The position numbers and the translations under genes were made by a program. This document shows, one piece after another, positions 40,085 to 48,316 of a stretch of 64,000 bases of DNA. The DNA lies in NCBI GenBank assembly GCA_046347195.1, contig JAXMGQ010000025.1, positions 1 to 64,000 of the forward strand, in the 5' to 3' direction. How positions within the stretch are numbered: position 1 is the stretch's first letter; each line of letters begins with the position of its first letter. The notes under the pieces were generated by a model. The model worked only from the letters and a program-made list of their open reading frames with translations, did no database searches and was not told the DNA's origin. The DNA is from TMP-86 sp046347195 (lineage in GTDB: Bacteria; Pseudomonadota; Gammaproteobacteria; Steroidobacterales; Steroidobacteraceae).

Positions 40085-41068
40085 ATGCACGCGATGATGC
40101 TGCGCCAGCTGCGCACGCCGCTGGCGTGGACCGAACTGCCCGATCCGGTGCCGGGTGCCGGGGAGATCCTCGTACGGGTGCTGGCCTGCGGCGTCTGCCG
40201 CACTGACCTGCACGTCGTGGACGGGGAGTTGCCGAATCCGCGCCTGCCCATCGTCCCCGGCCACGAGATCGTCGGCCGCGTGGAGTCCTTGGGGCCCGGC
40301 GTGACGGGCCTGTCGATCGGGCAGCGCGTCGGCATCCCCTGGCTGGGCCACACCTGCGGCCATTGTCGCTACTGCCGCGGCGGCCAGGAAAACCTCTGCG
40401 ATGAACCCGTGTTCACCGGCTACCAGCGGCACGGAGGCTATGCCACCGCCGCGCTCGCCGATGCCCGCTTCGCCTTTCCGTTGGGGGAGTCGGGAAGCGA
40501 TGTGGAGCTGGCGCCGCTCCTGTGCGCCGGGCTCATCGGCTGGCGGGCCCTGCGTATGGCGGGCGATGCCCGTCGGCTGGGGCTGTATGGTTTCGGCGCG
40601 GCGGCGCATGTCATCGCGCAGGTGGCGCGGTGGCAGGGGCGGGATGTCTACGCATTCACGCGCGCGAACGATGCGGCATCCCAGGCCTTCGCACGCTCGC
40701 TGGGCGCCTGCTGGGCGGGAGATTCGGATGCAGCGCCGCCGGAGCCGCTGGATGCGGCCATCCTGTTCGCGCCGGTGGGTGCGTTGGTGCCGAAGGCGCT
40801 GGCGGCGGTGCGAAAAGGGGGTCGCGTGGTCTGCGCGGGCATCCACATGAGCCCGATCCCCTCCTTCGACTATGCGCTGCTGTGGGAGGAGCGCTCGCTC
40901 CTGTCGGTGGCGAACCTCACCCGCCAGGATGGCGTGGAATTTCTCGATCTCGCACCGCGCGTGGGGTTGAAGACACACACGCGGGTGTATCCGCTGCGCC
41001 AGGCGAACGAGGCACTGGCCGACCTTCGCGCCGGGCGGTTCGACGGCGCCGCGGTGCTGGTGCCGTAG
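40085..41068 (+). CDS. Zinc-dependent alcohol dehydrogenase, AdhA-like
   Basis: 327 residues of the medium-chain family. Catalytic zinc ligands are Cys38 (GVCRTDLH) and His60-Glu61 (VPGHEIVG); the structural zinc lobe is CGHCRYCRGGQENLC; LYGFGAAAHVIAQVA is the NAD-binding turn. The set resembles the zinc-binding aldehyde reductase/AdhA group, often found near hemN or cbb3 genes in gammaproteobacteria. It starts 19 bp after hemN and may share its transcript. Substrate unknown. Confidence 0.88.
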   Translation: MHAMMLRQLRTPLAWTELPDPVPGAGEILVRVLACGVCRTDLHVVDGELPNPRLPIVPGHEIVGRVESLGPGVTGLSIGQRVGIPWLGHTCGHCRYCRGGQENLCDEPVFTGYQRHGGYATAALADARFAFPLGESGSDVELAPLLCAGLIGWRALRMAGDARRLGLYGFGAAAHVIAQVARWQGRDVYAFTRANDAASQAFARSLGACWAGDSDAAPPEPLDAAILFAPVGALVPKALAAVRKGGRVVCAGIHMSPIPSFDYALLWEERSLLSVANLTRQDGVEFLDLAPRVGLKTHTRVYPLRQANEALADLRAGRFDGAAVLVP

Positions 41069-41078
41069 GGTCGAAAGA

Positions 41079-41645
41079 CTACCAGTAGCGCACGCGGCCC
41101 GTGTCCACGTGCACGAAGTCGGAAGCCGCGTAGTAGCCCACACCGCCCCGTTCCAGCGCACGCGCATAAGTGGCGAGGCGTGAGGTGTCGAAGCCGGTGA
41201 GCCGGATGTCGATGGCCTTGCCCAGCATGTGCTGGCTGTGTTCGGCCACGCCATGCGAGCGGCGATGGAGCATCGCGTTGGTGACCGGCGAGCGGTAGCC
41301 GGAGATGATCTCGAAGGTGGCCTCGCGGTCGGCGGCGGCCTTGAGCGACCACAGGATGTCGAACAACCCGGCATCCATGCTGGTCGCATCGCCACTGCGG
41401 AAGTCGCGCAGCAGGTGGTTCAGCCTTCCCAGCGCATCGGGGACGTACACGGTGCCGTCGAAATAAGTCGCCGAGAGCGACTCGCCCGTGTGGGTATGCA
41501 CGAAGCTCAAGGAACGAGGGGCACCGCTCGCCTGCGGTATCGCCCATGCGCGCGAGACCGACAGCCCGCCGATGAGGCCAGCGGCGGCGCCACGCAGCAG
41601 GCGGCGGCGATGCGGGCAGGTCTCATTTGGCGGCCGCTTTGACAT
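41079..41645 (-). CDS. DUF882/YcbK-like Zn peptidase (M15 fold), Tat-exported
   Basis: 188 residues. The N terminus has an RRRLLRGAAAGLIGGLS twin-arginine-type signal. The mature part contains HTGESLSATYFDG, SGYRSPVTNAMLHRRS, HSQHMLGKAIDIRL and GVGYYAASDFVHVDTG, the conserved His/Asp zinc-site pattern of DUF882 (peptidase M15A) proteins, likely peptidoglycan-acting. It overlaps the end of the upstream L,D-transpeptidase gene by 23 bases, the same ycbB-ycbK pairing seen in E. coli. Start ATG 41645. Confidence 0.9.
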   Translation of the reverse strand: MSKRPPNETCPHRRRLLRGAAAGLIGGLSVSRAWAIPQASGAPRSLSFVHTHTGESLSATYFDGTVYVPDALGRLNHLLRDFRSGDATSMDAGLFDILWSLKAAADREATFEIISGYRSPVTNAMLHRRSHGVAEHSQHMLGKAIDIRLTGFDTSRLATYARALERGGVGYYAASDFVHVDTGRVRYW

Positions 41646-43254
41646 GTTGCGGGGGATCATAGCCCAAGGCCGCCGTTGGTGGCGATGTGCGCGTCGCAGT
41701 TTGCAGCAGGTGCTCGAGCTGGCGGTCCAGGCCATACAGGTCCTCGAAGAACAGGATGGGGCCGCCCTCGGTGGCCAGCACCGTGCCGTACAGGATCATC
41801 ACCGGCACGGCGGACTTGAGCGGGATGCGCACATTGTCCGCCCCTTGCATCGCGGCAACGATCCGCTCCCGGTCCCAGCCGGGACCCGCCGCGGGCAGCA
41901 CGAACTGCGCCAGCTTCACCGGGTCGCTGACCCGGATGCAGCCATGGCTGAAGGCGCGCCGCGTCTGGGCGAAGAGCTGGTGCGCCGGGGTGGAATGCAT
42001 GAAGACATTGTGCGCATTGGGGAAGATGAACTTCACCAGCCCCAGCGCATTGTCGGCGCCCGGACGCTGCCGCACGCGCAGCTGGCCCGCTTCAAGCGCG
42101 GCGAGGGTCTGTGCGTTGACGGGCCGCACCGGTGAGGCATCGCCGGGGCCGTCCACCAGCTCTAGGTTGTTGCGCTTCAGGTAGTCGGGATTGCGCCGGA
42201 TGGGCTCGAGCATCTCCTTCCTGACGATGCCGCGCGGCACGTCCCAATACGGCCGGAACACCACGTAGCGCAGTTCGCCCACGAACACCGGCGTGCGCTT
42301 GTCGCGGTAGGTTTGTCCGACGATGACGTCCATCTGGGTGATGTCGGCGGCGCGGTCCGCGAGGGTGTGGAAGGCGAACAGCCGGAACTGCGGGATGTTG
42401 ACGATGATGGGCGGCGTCTTGAACAGCGGCAGCCATCGCCAGCGCTCGAGGGTGAGCTCGATCTGCCTCACCCGCTGCGACAGCGGCGTGGTCAGCGCAG
42501 CCCAGGTCTTCTGGCCCAGCGAGCCGTCCGCGGTGAGGCCATGGCGCCGCTGGAAACGTTGCAAGCCCTCGACCAGCGCCGGGTCCAGTATCGGCGAGTC
42601 ACCGCCCGCCTGGGGGAGATCCCCCAGCTCGAACAGCAGCCGGCGCAGCGCCGGTGCACCGGTGTAGGCCTCGCCCGGCTTGACGCTGCGCTTCGCGAGC
42701 CGCGGCAAGCGGGTGAGGCTCACATCCTCGCTCAGGTGCCGGTAGCGGCGCAGCGCCGTCTGAAGCAGCGCATAGTGGTAGAAGGGCGGCTCGACCGCGG
42801 CGATGGCCACGGCAAGGTCAGGAGCGTGCGCGAGCCGCCCGACGGCGGCGCCCACATCAAAAGGCTCGCGCGCCTGCGGCAGCTCGAACCCGGCCGCTCG
42901 CGGATCCACCCGGCCGAGGCGAAGGTCGTGGACCAGGTGCCGGGCCTCGCGGTCCAGGTCGCGGGCGAAGCGCAGCCGGTCCGCATCGCCCGTGCCGGGG
43001 CGCGACACTCTCGCCGCTTCGGCCGACAACTCCGCTGCGCGGTAATCCGTGCTCGAAAGGCCGAATTCCTGGGCCCGTGCCATGATCTGCACCATCTGGC
43101 GCGCCTGGGAGGTGGGTCCCTGGCGGGTGATCCAGGCGCTGGCGGTGTCGGTTTGTGTGGATGCGGGCGCCGCGCATGCGGGCGCCGCGCGTGCGGCCGC
43201 CGCGGTTGCGGTCGAGACGAGCAGGCAGGTTAAGATGATCGCGGCTTTCGACAT
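41623..43254 (-). CDS. Murein L,D-transpeptidase, YcbB/LdtD-like
   Basis: 543 residues: signal peptide (KAAIILTCLLVSTATAAAA), an N-terminal scaffold, a peptidoglycan-binding domain (LVEGLQRFQRRHGLTADGSLG), and a YkuD catalytic domain with HNVFMHSTPAHQLF and the active-site SHGCIRVSDP near residue 440. Long form as in YcbB, which makes 3-3 meso-DAP cross-links. It is translationally linked to the DUF882 gene. The gene is complete. Confidence 0.93.
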   Translation of the reverse strand: MSKAAIILTCLLVSTATAAAARAAPACAAPASTQTDTASAWITRQGPTSQARQMVQIMARAQEFGLSSTDYRAAELSAEAARVSRPGTGDADRLRFARDLDREARHLVHDLRLGRVDPRAAGFELPQAREPFDVGAAVGRLAHAPDLAVAIAAVEPPFYHYALLQTALRRYRHLSEDVSLTRLPRLAKRSVKPGEAYTGAPALRRLLFELGDLPQAGGDSPILDPALVEGLQRFQRRHGLTADGSLGQKTWAALTTPLSQRVRQIELTLERWRWLPLFKTPPIIVNIPQFRLFAFHTLADRAADITQMDVIVGQTYRDKRTPVFVGELRYVVFRPYWDVPRGIVRKEMLEPIRRNPDYLKRNNLELVDGPGDASPVRPVNAQTLAALEAGQLRVRQRPGADNALGLVKFIFPNAHNVFMHSTPAHQLFAQTRRAFSHGCIRVSDPVKLAQFVLPAAGPGWDRERIVAAMQGADNVRIPLKSAVPVMILYGTVLATEGGPILFFEDLYGLDRQLEHLLQTATRTSPPTAALGYDPPQHVKAAAK

Positions 43255-43280
43255 CGAGACATTGTAGGGCTTGGCTGCGC

Positions 43281-44672
43281 ATGCGATTGAGCTTCCTCGG
43301 CGCCACGGGCACCGTCACCGGTTCGCGTCATCTCATTGAAACCTCCGCGGGACGCATCCTGGTCGACTGCGGCCTGTTCCAGGGCTACAAGCAGCTTCGG
43401 CTGCGCAACTGGGCGCCGCTCCCCGTGCCGCCCGCCAGCATCGATGCGGTGGTGCTCACGCACGCGCACCTGGACCACAGTGGCTATCTGCCGCGACTGG
43501 TGGCCGGCGGGTTCAAGGGTCCGGTGTACGCGACACCCGGTACCCTCGCGCTGTGTCGCATCCTGCTGCCCGACAGCGCGCGGCTGCAGGAGGAGGATGC
43601 GAAGTTCGCCAACCAGCGCGGCTTCTCGAAGCACAAGCCGGCACTGCCGCTGTACACCGAAGCCGATGCCGCGGCGGCGCTCGCACGGTTCCATCCGGTG
43701 GGGTTCGGTGCGCCGTTCGAACCCTTGCGCGGCATCATCGCCAGCTTCACTTCCGCCTCGCACCTGCTCGGCGCGGCCAGCGTGCTGATCGAGGCGGCCG
43801 GTCGTCGCGTGCTGTTCTCGGGGGACCTGGGGCGCAATGATGATGTCATCATGCGGCCGCCGGCACCGCCCCCCGCCTGCGACCACCTCGTCATCGAGTC
43901 CACCTACGGTGACCGACTGCATCCCTCGATCAGGCCCGAGGACGAGTTGCTCGGGGCGTTGGGCGATGTGATCGATGCGCGTGGCGTCGCGGTGGTGCCG
44001 ACCTTCGCCGTGGGCCGCGCGCAGCAGCTGCTCGTCCACCTCGACCGGCTGCAGCGGGACCGCAGGCTCCCGGCCGTGCCGATCTACCTCGATTCGCCGA
44101 TGGCCGTGGAGGCGACCTCGGTGTATGCGCGCCTGTGCGGTGAGCATCGGCTGGATGCCGGGGAATGCGAGCGCCTGCAGCGGGTCGCCCGTTTCATCAC
44201 CACGGCGCAGCAGTCGCGCGAGCTGGATGCCGGCGAGGGGCCGATGATCATCCTGGCCGCCAGCGGCATGGCGACGGGAGGCCGCGTCGTGCATCACCTG
44301 AAGCGCTTCGCGCCCGATCCGCGCAACCTCATCCTGCTCAGCGGCTACCAGGCCGGAGGCACGCGTGGCGCGGCGCTCGCCGGCGGAGCCGGGCAGATCA
44401 GGATCCATGGCGCCGAGGTGCCGGTGCGGGCGCGGGTGCGCCAGCTTCACACGCTGTCGGCGCACGCGGATGCCGATGGACTGATCGCCTGGGCGAGGGC
44501 GCTGAAACGTGCGCCCGCGCAGGTCTGCGTGACCCATGGAGATGCCGGCGCCAGTGATGCGCTGCGCGCCCGCATCGAACGCGAACTCCGGTGGCCGGCG
44601 ATGGTGCCGGACTATCGCGACCGCATCGAGCTGGATGGCCCGGCGCCCGGGGTCGCGGCGGCCGCGGACTGA
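43281..44672 (+). CDS. Metallo-beta-lactamase/beta-CASP RNA-processing exonuclease family protein
   Basis: 463 residues: FLGATGTVTGSRHL (motif 1), TRAHLDHSG-type motif 2 (VVLTHAHLDHSGYLP), FSGDLGR (motif 4), then the beta-CASP domain (VPTFAVGRAQQLL, YLDSPMAVEAT, IILAASGMATGGR) and the final RMM-like VRQLHTLSAHADADGL. It corresponds to the YshA/RNase J-like group of bacterial beta-CASP nucleases. Its last 61 bases overlap the convergent ornithine cyclodeaminase-like gene. Confidence 0.92.
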   Translation: MRLSFLGATGTVTGSRHLIETSAGRILVDCGLFQGYKQLRLRNWAPLPVPPASIDAVVLTHAHLDHSGYLPRLVAGGFKGPVYATPGTLALCRILLPDSARLQEEDAKFANQRGFSKHKPALPLYTEADAAAALARFHPVGFGAPFEPLRGIIASFTSASHLLGAASVLIEAAGRRVLFSGDLGRNDDVIMRPPAPPPACDHLVIESTYGDRLHPSIRPEDELLGALGDVIDARGVAVVPTFAVGRAQQLLVHLDRLQRDRRLPAVPIYLDSPMAVEATSVYARLCGEHRLDAGECERLQRVARFITTAQQSRELDAGEGPMIILAASGMATGGRVVHHLKRFAPDPRNLILLSGYQAGGTRGAALAGGAGQIRIHGAEVPVRARVRQLHTLSAHADADGLIAWARALKRAPAQVCVTHGDAGASDALRARIERELRWPAMVPDYRDRIELDGPAPGVAAAAD

Positions 44673-45589
44673 TCCACCACCAGGCGCGCGGCCGCCAGGT
44701 CCTCGAGCGCGTGCCCCACGCTCTTGAACAGCGTGATCGACGCCGCATCGCTGCGTCCCGGATGCTGTCCGCTGCACAGCTCGTGCAGGCCCGCACGCAG
44801 CTGCGCCGGCGTGATGACGCCGCGCGCGATCGCCTGGATCACTTCGCCAGCGCCGCTCAGCGCGCCCTCGCGCGTGTCGACGAAGACTTCCGAGCGGCGC
44901 AGGGCCTCATCGTCCGCCTCGCACATCTGCGCCGTGAAGGCGCCGACCAGGTCGACGTGCTGGCCTGGCCGCAGCCACTGGCCGCGGATCAGTGGCGCGG
45001 TGGCCAGCGTTGCGCAACTGATGATGTCGGCCCAGCCCGCCGCAGCGGCGAGATCGGTCGTCGCCTGCGCGGGCAGTCCTTCCTGGCGAAGCGAGTGCGC
45101 CAGCGCCTCGGCATGCGGGGCGGTGCGCCCCCAGATGCGCACCGCCTCGATGGGCCGTACGCTCGAATGGCCGCGGATCAGGTGGGGAGCGAGCGCGCCG
45201 GTACCCACCATCAGCATCCGCCGGCTGTCGGGCCACGACAGGCAGGACGAGGCGAGGGCGGAAGCGGCGGCGGTACGCCGCAGGGTGAGCTCGTTGCCAT
45301 CGAGTGAGGCACGGATGGCGCCGGTGTCCGCATCGAACAGCAGGTAGCAGGCGTTCACCGCCGGCAGGCCGCGGCCCGGGTTGCCGGCGAACACGGTGAC
45401 GAGCTTCACGCCGATGCCGCCGGCATCCCAGGCGGGCATCAGCAGCAGGGTCTGCGACTTCGCCTCATCGAGCGAGAGCTGCTGCCGCGCCGGGGCGTGC
45501 ACGCCCCGTGCGAAGGCGGCGCGCAGCGCCTCGATCAGCCGCGATGGAGGGAGCGCCGCGGCCACGGCGGCCGCATCGTAGTGCTGCAT
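44612..45589 (-). CDS. Ornithine cyclodeaminase/mu-crystallin family protein
   Basis: 325 residues starting MQHYDAAAVAAALP. The substrate-binding half has GVKLVTVFAGNPGRGLPAV; the NAD-binding half has RMLMVGTGALAPHLIRGHS and VDLVGAFTAQMCEAD. Members deaminate or reduce cyclic imino acids (ornithine cyclodeaminase, ketimine reductase, delta-1-pyrroline-2-carboxylate reductase). It follows the DAO-family gene by 46 bp on the same strand, so a linked amino acid/imino acid pathway is likely; proline or ornithine chemistry is inference. ATG at 45589 is chosen. The longer upstream frame to 46189 lies antisense-like in the DAO gene and is rejected. Confidence 0.9.
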   Translation of the reverse strand: MQHYDAAAVAAALPPSRLIEALRAAFARGVHAPARQQLSLDEAKSQTLLLMPAWDAGGIGVKLVTVFAGNPGRGLPAVNACYLLFDADTGAIRASLDGNELTLRRTAAASALASSCLSWPDSRRMLMVGTGALAPHLIRGHSSVRPIEAVRIWGRTAPHAEALAHSLRQEGLPAQATTDLAAAAGWADIISCATLATAPLIRGQWLRPGQHVDLVGAFTAQMCEADDEALRRSEVFVDTREGALSGAGEVIQAIARGVITPAQLRAGLHELCSGQHPGRSDAASITLFKSVGHALEDLAAARLVVDQSAAAATPGAGPSSSMRSR

Positions 45590-45635
45590 GGGTCTTCGGT
45601 CCTGTTGGCGATGGCGGTTGGTGAGCGTCGCGGGT

Positions 45636-46778
45636 TCAGATGACGTTGGTCTCGCGCGCGGGCGCCCGCCCGAGCATGCAGGCAAGCCCCAGCGGCGACA
45701 AGTCGAGGCTCCGCCAGGCGCCATGCACGATCCATTCGGCGAGGCCCCGGCCCACGCCGGGCGCTTGCTGCAGTCCGTGGCCGGAGAAGCCGCTCGCGAA
45801 CAGCACGCGATGACCGGGCTTCGCCGGTCCGATGAACGCGTTCTGGTCGTAGGTGTTGTAGTCGTAGTGGCCGGCCCAGGCGCTCGTGACCCGCGCCGCC
45901 TCGAAGGCGGGAACGCGCCGGGCGAGCAGCGGCCAGAGCACCGCCTCGAACAGCGCGTGATCCACCTCGAAATCGCCGGGGTCCACGTCCGGGTCGGGAT
46001 CGGGCGTGAATCCGGCGATGTAGCGGTCGCCTTCCGGACGGAACCACAGGCCGCTGGGGTCGATGAGCAGCGCCTGCGGCGCCAGCGCCTCGGGGCAGGT
46101 GAACACGAACACGCAGCGCTTGCGCGGCTGGACGGGCAGGTCGATGCCGGCCTGCGCGGCGAGGGCTCGCGAGTGGGTGCCGGTGGCATTCACCAGGTAG
46201 CGCGGCCGCATCGCGGCGCCGCTGGCGAGGCCCACGCCCAGGATCACGCCCGCCTCGTCCACCTGCAGGGAGTCGACCCGGTCGCGCAGGTAGCGGACGC
46301 CGCCGCGCTCGTTGTCCTCACGCAGGGTTCGAAGCAGCGAATGGCCGTCGAACCAGCCCTCGCCGTGCAGGGTGTCGGCACCGCCCCGCAGGCCGCCGAT
46401 GTCGAGCCACGGGTACCGCGCTGCGAGGGCCTGCGGATCGTGCCAGCGCACCGCCACGCCGCAGCGGCGCTGCAACTCGACATTGGCGCGCAGCGCCGCC
46501 TCGCCCGCCTCATCGGCAAGGTACAGGTACGTGGCCTCGTGCACGCGGATGCCGTGCTCGCGCAGGAACGACAGGCCGAAGGCGGAGAGCGCGATGTTCA
46601 GCGGCGTGGAGAACTGCTGGCGGATGGAACTGGCCGACAGCGTGCTGGCGGCGAACCGGTAGGTTGGGTCCGGCTCGACCACGATCACCTCGAGGCCGGG
46701 TGCCTCGCGGCGCAGGAACCAGGCGCAGGCGCTGCCCACCGCGCCGCCGCCGGCGATCAACACATCCACCTGCCGCAA
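45636..46778 (-). CDS. FAD-dependent oxidoreductase, DAO/glycine-oxidase-like
   Basis: 380 residues: VDVLIAGGGAVGSACAWFL (FAD Rossmann), EGWFDGHSLLRTL, VNATGTHSRALA, and a C-terminal FASGFSGHGLQQAPGVGRGLAE, the pattern of D-amino acid oxidase/sarcosine oxidase-type enzymes. The start is uncertain: TTG 46778 with AGGGGAG six nt upstream is chosen; GTG 46769 is possible. Upstream, 46779-47010 holds two short hairpin-forming repeats (46816-46831, 46841-46860) but no gene. It probably oxidises an amino acid to the imine handled by the next gene product. Confidence 0.87.
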   Translation of the reverse strand: MRQVDVLIAGGGAVGSACAWFLRREAPGLEVIVVEPDPTYRFAASTLSASSIRQQFSTPLNIALSAFGLSFLREHGIRVHEATYLYLADEAGEAALRANVELQRRCGVAVRWHDPQALAARYPWLDIGGLRGGADTLHGEGWFDGHSLLRTLREDNERGGVRYLRDRVDSLQVDEAGVILGVGLASGAAMRPRYLVNATGTHSRALAAQAGIDLPVQPRKRCVFVFTCPEALAPQALLIDPSGLWFRPEGDRYIAGFTPDPDPDVDPGDFEVDHALFEAVLWPLLARRVPAFEAARVTSAWAGHYDYNTYDQNAFIGPAKPGHRVLFASGFSGHGLQQAPGVGRGLAEWIVHGAWRSLDLSPLGLACMLGRAPARETNVI

Positions 46779-47010
46779 CCCGTGCTCCCCTGCGACGAAT
46801 CCGTGAACTGTGCACGCTGCGCGAGCGCAGCCGCGAGCCTGCAAAACACCGTGATTTTGCGAGCGACCCGGCAGATCACGCTCAAACTTGAGAACCCCTT
46901 GCGCAAACTGCGAAGGCGGTCACAACCCCAAACCCTTATGTATCAAGAATAGGCGCCAACGCGGTGGTTTGCCGCGGTTTCGTACCCTGATCACATTGCG
47001 AGGACATTCC

Positions 47011-47511
47011 ATGCGTAAGATCCTACTGGCGACTTTGACGGCCGGCGCGCTTTCTGCCGCCGTTGCCAATGCGGCCACGACCAACACCACCTTCCAGGTG
47101 ACGGCCACGGTCCAGGCCACCTGCTCGACCACGGCCCTGCCGCTGGCATTCCCGAACTACACGCCGGGTGCCGGCGCGCAGACGGGCAACACCACGGTCA
47201 GCGTGAAGTGCACGAAGAACACCCCGTACACCGTCGCGCTGAACGCGGGCTCGACGACCGGCGGCACGCTGGCGCAGCGCCTGATGGGCTCGGGCGCCAA
47301 CACGCTGCAGTACAACCTGTACACCACCGCCGCCGCGACCACGGTCTTCGGTGATGGCACGGGTGGCACTGGCACGCAGGCCGGCACCGGCGCCGGCGTG
47401 GCCACGGCCAACACGTTGACCGTGTATGGTCAGTTGCCCGACAGCGCGACCAACCAGGCCGCCGTGCCGGGTGCGTACAGCGATACCATCACGGTCACCG
47501 TGACGTACTGA
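47011..47511 (+). CDS. Spore coat U domain (Csu-type) major pilin
   Basis: 166 residues: signal peptide MRKILLATLTAGALSAAVANA, then an SCPU domain with CSTTALPLAFPNY and VSVKCTKNTPYTVALNAG (disulfide cysteine pair) and a final VPGAYSDTITVTVTY, the C-terminal strand recognised by the chaperone. AGGA lies 6 nt before ATG. It is the first gene of a four-gene chaperone-usher operon and so likely the main subunit, equivalent to CsuA/B. Confidence 0.93.
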   Translation: MRKILLATLTAGALSAAVANAATTNTTFQVTATVQATCSTTALPLAFPNYTPGAGAQTGNTTVSVKCTKNTPYTVALNAGSTTGGTLAQRLMGSGANTLQYNLYTTAAATTVFGDGTGGTGTQAGTGAGVATANTLTVYGQLPDSATNQAAVPGAYSDTITVTVTY

Positions 47512-47533
47512 TCGCACCGGCTTTTCGAAGACG

Positions 47534-48298
47534 ATGAAGGCATGGAATCAACGGGTGCTGCCGGCGGCCGCCAGGAGGGCGGTCGTCGGCGGGCTCGTGT
47601 TCGCATCCTGGCTCGTGGCAGCCACGACGGCTGCCGCGAGCACTTTCAACATCGCGCCGATCCGCGCGAATCTGGGTGCCGCGCGCCACACCGACGTGCT
47701 CACCCTGGCCAATGCCGAGGACCGGCCGGTGGTGGTGCAGGTGAGGGTGCTGCGCTGGTCACAGGTCGGTGGCGAGGAGTCGCTGGAGGAAACCCGCGAC
47801 ATCCTGGCGACGCCGCCGGTGCTGCAGATCGCGCCGAAATCCGAACAGATCGTGCGCGTCGCGCTGCGCCAGGCTCCCGATGCGTCTCGTGAACTCGCCT
47901 ACCGCGTGATCTTCCAGGAAGTGCCGCTGAGCGCCGCGAAGGACTTCAACGGCCTGCGCGTCGCGCTGCGCCTGTCGGTGCCGGTGTTCATCGCACCCAG
48001 CGCGGGAAAGCCAGCGGCCGACGTGCAGTGGGAATCGCGCTGGCTCGAGGATGGAAAGCTCGAGATCGCCGCCAGCAATCGCGGCGCTGCGCACCTTCAG
48101 ATCACCGATTTCGAGGTGCAGCTTCCCGGCGCGGCCGAGCCGGTCCGTGGGCTGTCATCCAAGTACGTCCTGCCCGGCAGCCGCATGAGCTGGATACTGA
48201 CTCCGTCGGGCGATACCGCGCATCAGGGACCGATCAGGATCCACGGCCACAGCGACCTGGGCGAGTTCAGCGCCGACGTCGCCAGCACCTCCCTGTAA
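47534..48298 (+). CDS. Csu-type periplasmic pilus chaperone
   Basis: 254 residues: signal peptide with VFASWLVAATTAAAS, then an immunoglobulin-like PapD-family domain (STFNIAPIRANLGAARHTDVLTLAN; QIAPKSEQIVRVALR; LAYRVIFQEVP). Csu chaperones keep subunits folded by donor-strand complementation. It lies 22 bp after the pilin and 18 bp before the usher gene. Confidence 0.93.
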   Translation: MKAWNQRVLPAAARRAVVGGLVFASWLVAATTAAASTFNIAPIRANLGAARHTDVLTLANAEDRPVVVQVRVLRWSQVGGEESLEETRDILATPPVLQIAPKSEQIVRVALRQAPDASRELAYRVIFQEVPLSAAKDFNGLRVALRLSVPVFIAPSAGKPAADVQWESRWLEDGKLEIAASNRGAAHLQITDFEVQLPGAAEPVRGLSSKYVLPGSRMSWILTPSGDTAHQGPIRIHGHSDLGEFSADVASTSL

Positions 48299-48316
48299 TC
48301 CGGCCGGGAGGCACGC

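Noticed and set aside
44612..46189. A 525-residue protein extending the ornithine cyclodeaminase frame upstream
   Set aside because: The extra part lies in another frame of the DAO-family gene and has no conserved features; the family begins at the ATG at 45589.
46816..46860. Terminator at the short hairpins between the DAO gene and the pilin gene
   Set aside because: The stems are only 6 bp and no T-run follows on either strand.
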